The notes under the pieces are model-generated. The model did no database searches and was not told the DNA's origin. It was given only the letters and a program-made list of their open reading frames with translations. The translations under genes were made by a program, and so were the position numbers. Positions 1 through 5,294 of a DNA stretch of 5,294 nt are shown piece after piece. The DNA comes from CBDVAK01 sp965371945. GTDB taxonomy: Bacteria; Pseudomonadota; Gammaproteobacteria; Competibacterales; JAHEDQ01. Numbering within the stretch: the first letter of the stretch is position 1; each line of letters begins with the position of its first letter. Location: NCBI GenBank assembly GCA_965371945.1, contig CBDVAK010000250.1, forward strand, positions 1-5,294, given 5' to 3'.

Positions 1-6
1 AAGGAG
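1..6 (+). promoter_or_regulatory. Shine-Dalgarno site of the binding-protein gene
   Basis: AAGGAG lies at the very first base of the window, 8 bases before the ATG at 15. It is a near-perfect match to the anti-Shine-Dalgarno complement with good spacing, and it fixes the start of the first gene. It is much stronger than the sites in front of the later genes of the operon. The promoter must lie upstream of the window. Confidence 0.85.
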
Positions 7-14
7 ATCGACGC

Positions 15-1601
15 ATGAAGCGCATCGCCGCAATCGTCTGGTTCGGCATGGTGTTGATGGGTACGCAGCAGGTACTGGCCGCGACACCCAAAGACACTCT
101 GGTGATGGCCAACGCCATCGATGACATCATCACATTGGATCCGGCTGAGATATTCGAGTTTTCGGCAGCGGAGTATGCCGGCAACACTTATGACCGGCTG
201 ATCGGTTACGACGTCGAGGATGTGTCGAAGATCTTCGGAGTGGTGGCGGAGAGCTGGAGCGTATCCGAAGACGGCAAAACCTTCACCTTCAAGATCCGCC
301 CCGGAATCAAGTTCGCATCGGGCAATCCGCTGACCGCCGCGGACGTGGCGTTTTCGTTGCAGCGGGTGGTCAAGCTGGACAAGTCGCCCGCCTTCATTCT
401 CACCCAGTTCGGATTTACACCGGAAAACGTGGAATCGGTGATTCGCGCCACCGATGACAATACCGTGGTGCTGGAAACCGACCAGGCCTATGCCCCCACC
501 TATGTGCTCTACAGTCTGACCGCCACCATCGGTTCGGTGGTGGACCAGAAGGAAGTGATGGCACATGAGACCGACGGTGATATGGGCCACCAGTGGTTGC
601 GCACCGGCTATGCCGGATCGGGGCCGTTCATGCTCAAGACCTGGAAGCCCAACGAGACCCTGGTGCTGGACCGAAACGATGGCTACTGGGGCAAAGCACC
701 GGCCATGAAGCGCGTCGTGGTGCGCCATATTCCGGAACCTGCCACCCAGCGTCTGCTGCTGGAAAAAGGTGACATCGATATCGCCCGTAACCTGGGTGCC
801 GATCAGCTCGTGGGGCTGGCAGGTGATGCAAACATCCGCGTCCGCCAGGGCGTCAAGGGAGCCGTCTACTACCTGGGGCTGAACCAGAAGAACGAGTATT
901 TGTCGAAGCCCGAGGTGCGTCAGGCGTTCAAGTACCTGGTTGATTACGACGGTATCGTCAACAGCATCATGAAAGGCAAGGCCACCGTGCATCAGGCATT
1001 TCTGCCCAAGGGTTTTCTAGGCGCACTGGAGGAAACTCCGTTTTCGCTGGATCCCGACCAGGCCAAGGCACTGCTGGCCGAAGCCGGACTCGAAGACGGG
1101 TTCACCGTAACCATGGACACTCGCAATACTTCCGAGATCATGGATATGGCGCAATCCATCCAGTCGACTCTCGCCAAGGCCAACATCAAGCTGGAGATCA
1201 TTCCGGGTGACGGCAAACAGACGCTGACCAAGTACCGGGCACGCAACCACGACATCTACATCGGTCGCTGGGGTCCCGACTACCAGGACCCGCACACCAA
1301 TGCGGATACCTTCGCCAGAAATCCCGACAACTCGGACGATGCCAAATCAAAACCGCTGGCCTGGCGCAATGCCTGGGATATCCCGGATATGACCAAACAG
1401 GCTGATGCCGCGGTGCTGGAACGTGACCCGGCCAAGCGTGCCGAGATGTATCTGCAGATCCAGAGGGAGCATCAGCAGGTTTCTCCTTTCGTGATCATGT
1501 TCCAGGAAACCGAGGTCATCGCCGAGCGCGACAACGTACACGGTTTCGTGATCGGCCCGGCCTTCGACGACAATCGCTACGCGGGAGTAACCAAGGACTG
1601 A
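15..1601 (+). CDS. Periplasmic solute-binding protein of a peptide-type ABC importer (SBP_bac_5, DppA/OppA-like)
   Basis: This 528-residue protein is the periplasmic receptor that should bind the ligand and hand it to the permeases encoded downstream. Residues 1-22 form a Sec signal peptide: K2 and R3, a hydrophobic core, then V-L-A with likely cleavage after A22 or A23. There is no lipobox, and I see no cysteine in the whole protein. The family signature follows at about residues 77-115 (AESW, then SEDGKTFTFKIRPGIKF, then LTAADVAFSL). Further family blocks are GSGPFMLKTW (201-210), EPATQRLLLEKGDIDI (241-256) and WGPDYQDP (419-426). The last is the region where family members often place an acidic ligand-binding residue; D422 or D425 are candidates by analogy only. 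The length matches full DppA/OppA precursors. The ATG is set by the strong AAGGAG site. The gene is followed by a terminator, which fits higher expression than the transporter genes. The substrate is unknown: peptide is the family default, but nickel, opine or sugar binding cannot be excluded. Confidence 0.93.
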   Translation: MKRIAAIVWFGMVLMGTQQVLAATPKDTLVMANAIDDIITLDPAEIFEFSAAEYAGNTYDRLIGYDVEDVSKIFGVVAESWSVSEDGKTFTFKIRPGIKFASGNPLTAADVAFSLQRVVKLDKSPAFILTQFGFTPENVESVIRATDDNTVVLETDQAYAPTYVLYSLTATIGSVVDQKEVMAHETDGDMGHQWLRTGYAGSGPFMLKTWKPNETLVLDRNDGYWGKAPAMKRVVVRHIPEPATQRLLLEKGDIDIARNLGADQLVGLAGDANIRVRQGVKGAVYYLGLNQKNEYLSKPEVRQAFKYLVDYDGIVNSIMKGKATVHQAFLPKGFLGALEETPFSLDPDQAKALLAEAGLEDGFTVTMDTRNTSEIMDMAQSIQSTLAKANIKLEIIPGDGKQTLTKYRARNHDIYIGRWGPDYQDPHTNADTFARNPDNSDDAKSKPLAWRNAWDIPDMTKQADAAVLERDPAKRAEMYLQIQREHQQVSPFVIMFQETEVIAERDNVHGFVIGPAFDDNRYAGVTKD

Positions 1602-1698
1602 CCGCGGTCGTTGGTGGAACATTGTCCATGCTGACCCGGGAGCCTGAGCGCTCCCGGGCCTTTTTCTCCACTATCCGTGTCAACGGACCCCAGCCGGT
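1602..1698 (+). other. 97-base intercistronic gap
   Basis: The gap between the binding-protein gene and the first permease contains the terminator and little else. After the T-run there are 33 bases with no recognisable -35/-10 pair and no good Shine-Dalgarno; the nearest candidate is ACGGA at 1683-1687, 11 bases from the TTG. The four other genes are joined by overlaps or gaps of 40 bases or less, so this gap is the one large break in the operon. Confidence 0.7.
1635..1665 (+). terminator. Intrinsic terminator between binding-protein and permease genes
   Basis: A perfect 9-bp GC-rich stem pairs CCCGGGAGC (1635-1643) with GCTCCCGGG (1650-1658) around a 6-base loop. It is followed by CC and a run of five T (1661-1665). 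It lies 33 bases after the stop codon of the binding-protein gene and ends 33 bases before the next start. Only the plus-strand side has a T-run, so it acts in the direction of the operon. By inference it is a partial terminator that lowers transcription of the membrane and ATPase genes, since no clear promoter follows it. Confidence 0.85.
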
Positions 1699-2721
1699 TT
1701 GAGCACGATTACCCGCCACCTGCGTCGCGTACTCGGGTTGCTGGCGTCGCTGGCCCTGACTTTCCTGGGTCTGCTGCTGGTTACCTTTTTGATCGGCAGA
1801 GTGATTCCGATCGATCCGGTGCTGGCCGTGGTGGGCGATCGGGCACCACAGGCGGTCTACGAGCGCGTGCGGGAGGAACTGGGGCTGAACCTGCCCTTGT
1901 GGCAGCAGTTCTTCATTTACGTCAGCAACGCTCTGAGCGGTGATTTCGGTCAGTCGGTGCTGACCGCCAACCCGGTTATCGAGGATATCAAGCGGGTGTT
2001 TCCGGCCACCATCGAACTGGCCACCCTGGGAACCATCGTCGGGGTCGTATTCGGAATTCCCATGGGGGTGCTGGCGGCAGTTTACCGCGATCGCTGGCCG
2101 GACCAGTTGATCCGCCTGGTGGGCCTGCTCGGCTATTCGGTTCCCATATTCTGGCTGGGGCTGGTCGGTCTGCTGTTGTTCTATGCGCAACTGGACTGGG
2201 TGGCGGGGCCGGGGCGTCTGGACATCGCCTACGAATATATTGTCGACCCGGTTACCGGCATGTTGCTGGTGGACAGCCTGATTGCCGGCGAGCCCGAGGT
2301 GTTTGCAAACGCGTTCAGCCACATCGTCCTGCCCGCCAGTCTGCTGGGTTATTTCAGTCTCGCCTATGTCAGCCGCATGACCCGCTCGTTCATGCTGGAG
2401 CAGTTGAGCAAGGAGTACGTCATCACCGCGCGGGTCAAGGGCATCAGCGAGGCACGGGTGATCTGGCGGCACGCGCTGGGCAATGTCATGGTGCCGCTGG
2501 TGACCGTGGTGGCGTTGTCGTTTGCGAATCTGCTGGAAGGCTCGGTGCTGACCGAGATCGTGTTTGCCTGGCCTGGTCTGGGGCAGTACATCACCCATTC
2601 GCTGCTCAATGCAGACATGAACGCGGTACTCGGCGGTACCATCGTGGTGGGCACGGTCTTTATCGGCATCAATCTGTTTTCCGATTTTCTCTATCGTTTT
2701 CTGGACCCGAGGGCGAGATGA
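1699..2721 (+). CDS. Peptide-type ABC transporter inner-membrane permease, DppB-like
   Basis: This 340-residue protein is one half of the translocation channel in the inner membrane. Membrane segments can be seen at about residues 11-34, 104-126, 138-163, 209-228, 263-284 and 312-332, the usual six-helix DppB plan, with the large periplasmic loop between the third and fourth helices. The cytoplasmic EAA loop that couples to an ATPase is at 239-262 (EYVITARVKGISEARVIWRHALGN). The FAWPGLGQ block before the last helix and the C-terminal DFLYRFLDPRAR are strongly DppB-like. The start is TTG at 1699: no other start codon lies in frame between there and the upstream in-frame TGA at 1645, and the short basic N-terminus before helix 1 (RHLRR) fits the family. 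A second in-frame TTG at 1738 would cut into helix 1. The Shine-Dalgarno is very weak. The gene lies after a terminator, so its output is probably well below that of the binding protein. Confidence 0.93.
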   Translation: MSTITRHLRRVLGLLASLALTFLGLLLVTFLIGRVIPIDPVLAVVGDRAPQAVYERVREELGLNLPLWQQFFIYVSNALSGDFGQSVLTANPVIEDIKRVFPATIELATLGTIVGVVFGIPMGVLAAVYRDRWPDQLIRLVGLLGYSVPIFWLGLVGLLLFYAQLDWVAGPGRLDIAYEYIVDPVTGMLLVDSLIAGEPEVFANAFSHIVLPASLLGYFSLAYVSRMTRSFMLEQLSKEYVITARVKGISEARVIWRHALGNVMVPLVTVVALSFANLLEGSVLTEIVFAWPGLGQYITHSLLNADMNAVLGGTIVVGTVFIGINLFSDFLYRFLDPRAR

Positions 2722-2765
2722 ATTCGGTCATGGTGGAGTCAGTTGGTGACGGGGTGAGGGGTTGA
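2718..2765 (+). other. 15-codon reading frame linking the two permease genes
   Basis: An ATG at 2718 overlaps the stop of the DppB-like gene (ATGA, 2718-2721) and has a fair Shine-Dalgarno, GAGGG at 2709-2713. It reads 15 codons (MNSVMVESVGDGVRG) and stops at TGA 2763-2765, which overlaps the TTG start of the next permease (TTGA, 2762-2765). It could be a minicistron that relays ribosomes from one permease gene to the next. Alternatively it is the true N-terminus of the second permease, put out of frame by loss of one G in the GGGG run at 2758-2761. The two cannot be told apart from this sequence alone. Confidence 0.45.
2751..2757 (+). promoter_or_regulatory. Shine-Dalgarno site deciding the TTG start of the DppC-like gene
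   Basis: GGGGTGA matches the anti-Shine-Dalgarno complement GAGGTGA with one A-to-G change that still allows a wobble pair. It ends 4 bases before the TTG at 2762. An in-frame TGA at 2747-2749 rules out any earlier start in that frame, and the next in-frame ATG lies inside the first membrane helix. Confidence 0.5.
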
Positions 2766-3664
2766 TCACCCGCGCGTGGCTGATCAGCGATACCCCGGAT
2801 TCCCGCGCCCAGGCGTTTCTGGGGCGGGCCTACTTTGGTTGGCTGGCGTTGTCGCGCAACTACCTGGCCATGGTCGGCCTCGGTATCGTGGTCATGCTGG
2901 TGTTGATGGCGTTGTTCGCGCCGTTGCTGAGCCCGTATTCGCCGATCGAACCGGATCTGTCCCGGCGTTTGCTGCCGATGAGCGCCCAACACTGGTTTGG
3001 CACCGACGGACTCGGCCGGGACATCTATGCCCGCATTATCTATGGCAGTCGGCTGACGCTTTACGTGATCGGTCTGGTGGCGGTGATCGCGGCACCCGTA
3101 GGACTGCTGGTCGGCACCAGTGCTGGTTACTTCGGTGGTTGGCTGGATACCGTGTTGATGCGTATCACCGACGTCTTTCTGGCGTTTCCGCGGTTGATCC
3201 TGGCGCTGGCATTCGTATCCGCCCTGGGACCGGGGATCGAGAACGCGGTGCTTGCAATCGCCATCACCGCTTGGCCCCCCTATGCCCGGATCGCGCGCGC
3301 CGAGACCATCACCGTACGCGGCGCCGATCACATCGATGCGGTGCGCATCCAGGGGGCTTCGTCGACGCGGATCATCTGGGGACACATCGTGCCGTTGTGC
3401 ACCTCATCGGTGATCGTCAGGGTAACCCTGGATATGGCCGGCATCATCCTCACCGCCGCCGGGCTCGGATTTCTGGGGCTCGGTGCACAGCCACCGTTGC
3501 CGGAATGGGGCGCCATGATTTCATCGGGCCGCAAGTTTCTGCTCGATCAATGGTGGGTGGCAACGGTGCCGGGCATCGCGATCTTCGTGGTCAGTCTGGG
3601 TTTCAATCTACTCGGTGACGGTTTGCGGGATGTACTCGACCCCAAGAGCGGACAGGGTCAGTGA
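2762..3664 (+). CDS. Peptide-type ABC transporter inner-membrane permease, DppC-like
   Basis: This 300-residue protein is the second half of the inner-membrane channel, expected to pair with the DppB-like permease. A cytoplasmic N-terminal stretch (residues 1-32) leads into helix 1 at about 34-57. The typical DppC block FGTDGLGRDIYARIIYGSR starts at residue 79, followed by membrane segments from about 98 on. The EAA loop is at about 189-211, with D192-A193-V194 in the EAA position and the conserved glycine at G198. GLGFLGLGAQPPLPEWGAMI and the C-terminal LGDGLRDVLDP are family hallmarks. The start is TTG at 2762, the first possible start after an in-frame stop at 2747. A 15-codon frame runs into it from the dppB stop, and one extra G at 2758-2761 would fuse the two and give a 315-residue protein starting with ATG. 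The 3' end overlaps the ATPase gene by GTGA, which implies translational coupling. Confidence 0.93.
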   Translation: MITRAWLISDTPDSRAQAFLGRAYFGWLALSRNYLAMVGLGIVVMLVLMALFAPLLSPYSPIEPDLSRRLLPMSAQHWFGTDGLGRDIYARIIYGSRLTLYVIGLVAVIAAPVGLLVGTSAGYFGGWLDTVLMRITDVFLAFPRLILALAFVSALGPGIENAVLAIAITAWPPYARIARAETITVRGADHIDAVRIQGASSTRIIWGHIVPLCTSSVIVRVTLDMAGIILTAAGLGFLGLGAQPPLPEWGAMISSGRKFLLDQWWVATVPGIAIFVVSLGFNLLGDGLRDVLDPKSGQGQ

Positions 3665-4509
3665 AGGCTGCCGCTCCCGCACCATTGCTGGAGGTCGAGG
3701 ATCTCAACGTCACCTTCAATACCCGTATGGGTGAGGTCAGGGCCGTACGCGAGGTGTGTTTCCAGCTTGGACGGGAGAAACTGGGTATCGTCGGGGAATC
3801 CGGTTCCGGCAAGTCGCAGACCGCCCGGGCGTTGCTGGGGCTAACCCCGTGGCCCGGGCGCGTCGATGCCCGCAAGATGACCTTCGACGGGCAGGATCTG
3901 CTGGGAATGACATCCCGACAGATGCGGGCCGTGCGGGGCAGCCGCATCACCATGGTGATGCAGGATCCGAAATATTCGCTCAACCCGGTGATGACCGTGG
4001 GCAAGCAGATCGCCGAAGCTTGTCGGGCCCACGGTCGGGTATCCCGAACCCAGGCCCGCGAACGTACGCTGGAGGCGCTGAGGTCGGTTCGCATCCGTGA
4101 TCCGGAGCGTGTCTACGATGCCTATCCTCACGAGGTCTCCGGTGGTATGGGGCAGCGCGCCATGATTGCCATGATGCTGGCGCCCGATCCGGATCTGCTG
4201 ATTGCGGACGAGCCCACTTCAGCCCTTGACGTGACCGTACAATTGCAAGTTCTGGCAGTGCTCGATGATCTGGTTACCGAGCGCGGCATGGGTCTGATTC
4301 TGATCAGCCACGATCTCAACCTGGTGGCGTCGTTCTGCGACCGGGTGCTGGTGATGTACGGCGGCAGGGTGGTGGAACAGATCGAGGCATCCAGGCTGCA
4401 CCAGGCGCAACACCCCTACACTCGTGGTTTGCTCGGTTGCATGCCGGAAATCGACGGCAGTCACCGGGAACTGCCGGTGCTCGAGCGTGATCCCGCATGG
4501 TTGCTCTGA
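3661..4509 (+). CDS. Peptide-type ABC transporter ATPase, DppD-like, short form
   Basis: This 282-residue cytoplasmic ATPase is one of the two motor subunits. All nucleotide-binding motifs are intact: Walker A GESGSGKS (45-52), Q-loop Q101-D102-P103, signature SGGMGQR (160-166), Walker B ending D183-E184, D-loop SALD (187-190) and the switch histidine H217. The HPYTRGLL block (251-258) marks the peptide/nickel ATPase family. The protein ends about 24 residues after that block (LPVLERDPAWLL). Many DppD/OppD proteins run to about 320-330 residues with a cysteine-containing C-terminal segment, and this one has no cysteine after C260. The stop codon is clean, and the tail looks like a natural short form rather than a truncation. 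The GTG start overlaps the permease stop (GTGA, 3661-3664), so translation is probably coupled. It is expected to form a heterodimer with the next ATPase. Confidence 0.93.
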   Translation: MKAAAPAPLLEVEDLNVTFNTRMGEVRAVREVCFQLGREKLGIVGESGSGKSQTARALLGLTPWPGRVDARKMTFDGQDLLGMTSRQMRAVRGSRITMVMQDPKYSLNPVMTVGKQIAEACRAHGRVSRTQARERTLEALRSVRIRDPERVYDAYPHEVSGGMGQRAMIAMMLAPDPDLLIADEPTSALDVTVQLQVLAVLDDLVTERGMGLILISHDLNLVASFCDRVLVMYGGRVVEQIEASRLHQAQHPYTRGLLGCMPEIDGSHRELPVLERDPAWLL

Positions 4510-4519
4510 GTTCGCAACG

Positions 4520-5294
4520 ATGATCGAGATCAGCGATCTGGAGGTCACCTTCGGGCAGGGCGGCGATCAGGTGAGGGCACTGCAAGGGGTTGGCTTTGAG
4601 GTTGCCGAGGGCTCTGCCTTCGGACTCGTCGGTGAATCCGGATCCGGAAAGTCCACGGTATTGCGTGCGCTTTGCGGGTTGGTCGATCGCTGGCAGGGAA
4701 GACTATCGGTGGCGGGGAGGCTGCTGGGGCCACAACGGGACATCGAATTCTACAAGCAGGTGCAGATGGTGTTCCAGGATCCCTACGGATCGCTGCATCC
4801 ACGCCACACCGTTGATCGCATCCTCTCCGAACCGGTGGCAATCCACCGGCTCGGCTCGGTGGACCGGCGGGTCGAACAGGTGCTGGACGATGTTGGCCTG
4901 GGCCACGCTTTCCGGTTTCGGTATCCGCACCAGTTGTCGGGGGGGCAGCGACAGCGGGTGGCGATCGCCCGAGCCCTGATACTGGAGCCCAGGGTACTAC
5001 TGTTGGATGAGCCGACCTCGGCCCTGGACGTGTCGATACAGGCTGAAGTGCTCAACTTGCTGATGAATCTGCGCCGCGACCGTGGTTTGACCTACATACT
5101 GGTCAGCCACAATCTGGCTGTCGTCGCACACATGTGCGGGCAATTGGCGGTGATGCGGGATGGGCGCATTGTCGAGAAACTCGCCACCGAGACACTGGCC
5201 CGGGGTGAGCCGGCACAGGCCTATACGCGACAGTTGCTGACCGCCAGTCGTGGTTATGACCGTGCCGCCATCGACGCATTCCAGGATTTCGAAT
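4520..5294 (+). CDS. Peptide-type ABC transporter ATPase, DppF-like (3' end not in window)
   Basis: The frame is open from ATG 4520 to the last base, giving 258 complete codons and one extra base with no stop. It encodes the second motor ATPase. The motifs are intact: Walker A GESGSGKS (38-45), Q-loop Q86-D87-P88, signature LSGGQRQR (139-146), Walker B LLLDEP with D163-E164, D-loop SALD (167-170) and switch histidine H197, here followed by N rather than the more usual D. Q-loop-proximal PYGSLHPRHTV is typical of the DppF/OppF side. The family's HPYTR block is changed to QAYTR (233-237). Since about 18 residues follow that block, the true stop is probably just past the window, giving a compact protein near 260-280 residues. 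The start lies 10 bases after the stop of the partner ATPase, with only a weak ribosome site (TGAG at 4507-4510), so coupling to the upstream gene is likely. Confidence 0.92.
   Translation, partial: MIEISDLEVTFGQGGDQVRALQGVGFEVAEGSAFGLVGESGSGKSTVLRALCGLVDRWQGRLSVAGRLLGPQRDIEFYKQVQMVFQDPYGSLHPRHTVDRILSEPVAIHRLGSVDRRVEQVLDDVGLGHAFRFRYPHQLSGGQRQRVAIARALILEPRVLLLDEPTSALDVSIQAEVLNLLMNLRRDRGLTYILVSHNLAVVAHMCGQLAVMRDGRIVEKLATETLARGEPAQAYTRQLLTASRGYDRAAIDAFQDFE

Noticed and set aside
1677..1943. Plus-strand GTG frame of 88 residues starting before the DppB-like gene
   Set aside because: It overlaps the permease out of frame and its translation resembles nothing. It does not offer an alternative start for the permease.
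1516..2598. Minus-strand open frame of 360 residues opposite the DppB-like gene
   Set aside because: Its translation is a Q/H/R-rich string without domain character, and it lies opposite a clear permease gene and the operon terminator. This is a typical antisense shadow in GC-rich DNA.
2669..3385. Minus-strand open frame of 238 residues opposite the DppC-like gene
   Set aside because: It has the same low-complexity Q/H/R/D composition and no family motif, while the plus strand encodes a full DppC-like permease.
2776..3618. Plus-strand open frame of 280 residues inside the DppC-like gene
   Set aside because: It is an out-of-frame copy rich in R, G and H with no membrane helices or motifs. 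The DppC-like frame carries all the family signatures.
3781..4660. Similar DNA at the two Walker A sites (about 3793-3816 and 4631-4654)
   Set aside because: The likeness reflects the shared GESGSGKS motif of two paralogous ATPases. It is not a repeat element.
4590..4979. Plus-strand frame of 129 residues inside the DppF-like gene
   Set aside because: It is out of frame with the ATPase, which has every ABC motif in order in its own frame from 4520.

Overview
This window holds one five-gene, same-strand operon for a peptide-type (Dpp/Opp family) ABC importer. It looks proteobacterial: the DNA is GC-rich (about 60% by eye), the binding protein has a classic Sec signal peptide without a lipobox, and the gene order is solute-binding protein, permease, permease, ATPase, ATPase. 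I cannot place it more finely; alpha- and gammaproteobacteria are both possible.

Layout: 1-6 is a strong Shine-Dalgarno sequence. 15-1601 encodes a cysteine-free periplasmic binding protein of the SBP_bac_5 family. 1602-1698 is a 97-base gap with a clear intrinsic terminator (1635-1665). 1699-2721 encodes a DppB-like permease, 2762-3664 a DppC-like permease, 3661-4509 a DppD-like ATPase, and 4520 to the window end a DppF-like ATPase with no stop inside the window. The minus strand and the other frames show only shadow reading frames.

How it works, by family knowledge: the binding protein captures the ligand in the periplasm and delivers it to the DppB/DppC channel. The DppD/DppF ATPase pair docks on the EAA loops of the permeases and drives uptake. 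The terminator after the binding-protein gene, followed by a TTG start with almost no ribosome binding site, would make binding protein in excess over the membrane complex. The ligand cannot be read from the sequence; peptides are the default, but nickel, opine, sugar and other importers share this fold.

I do not see a new biological system here. The oddest point is the dppB-dppC junction. There a 15-codon reading frame overlaps the dppB stop by ATGA and the dppC TTG start by TTGA. It is either a translational relay or the sign of a single lost G in a G-run at the start of dppC.
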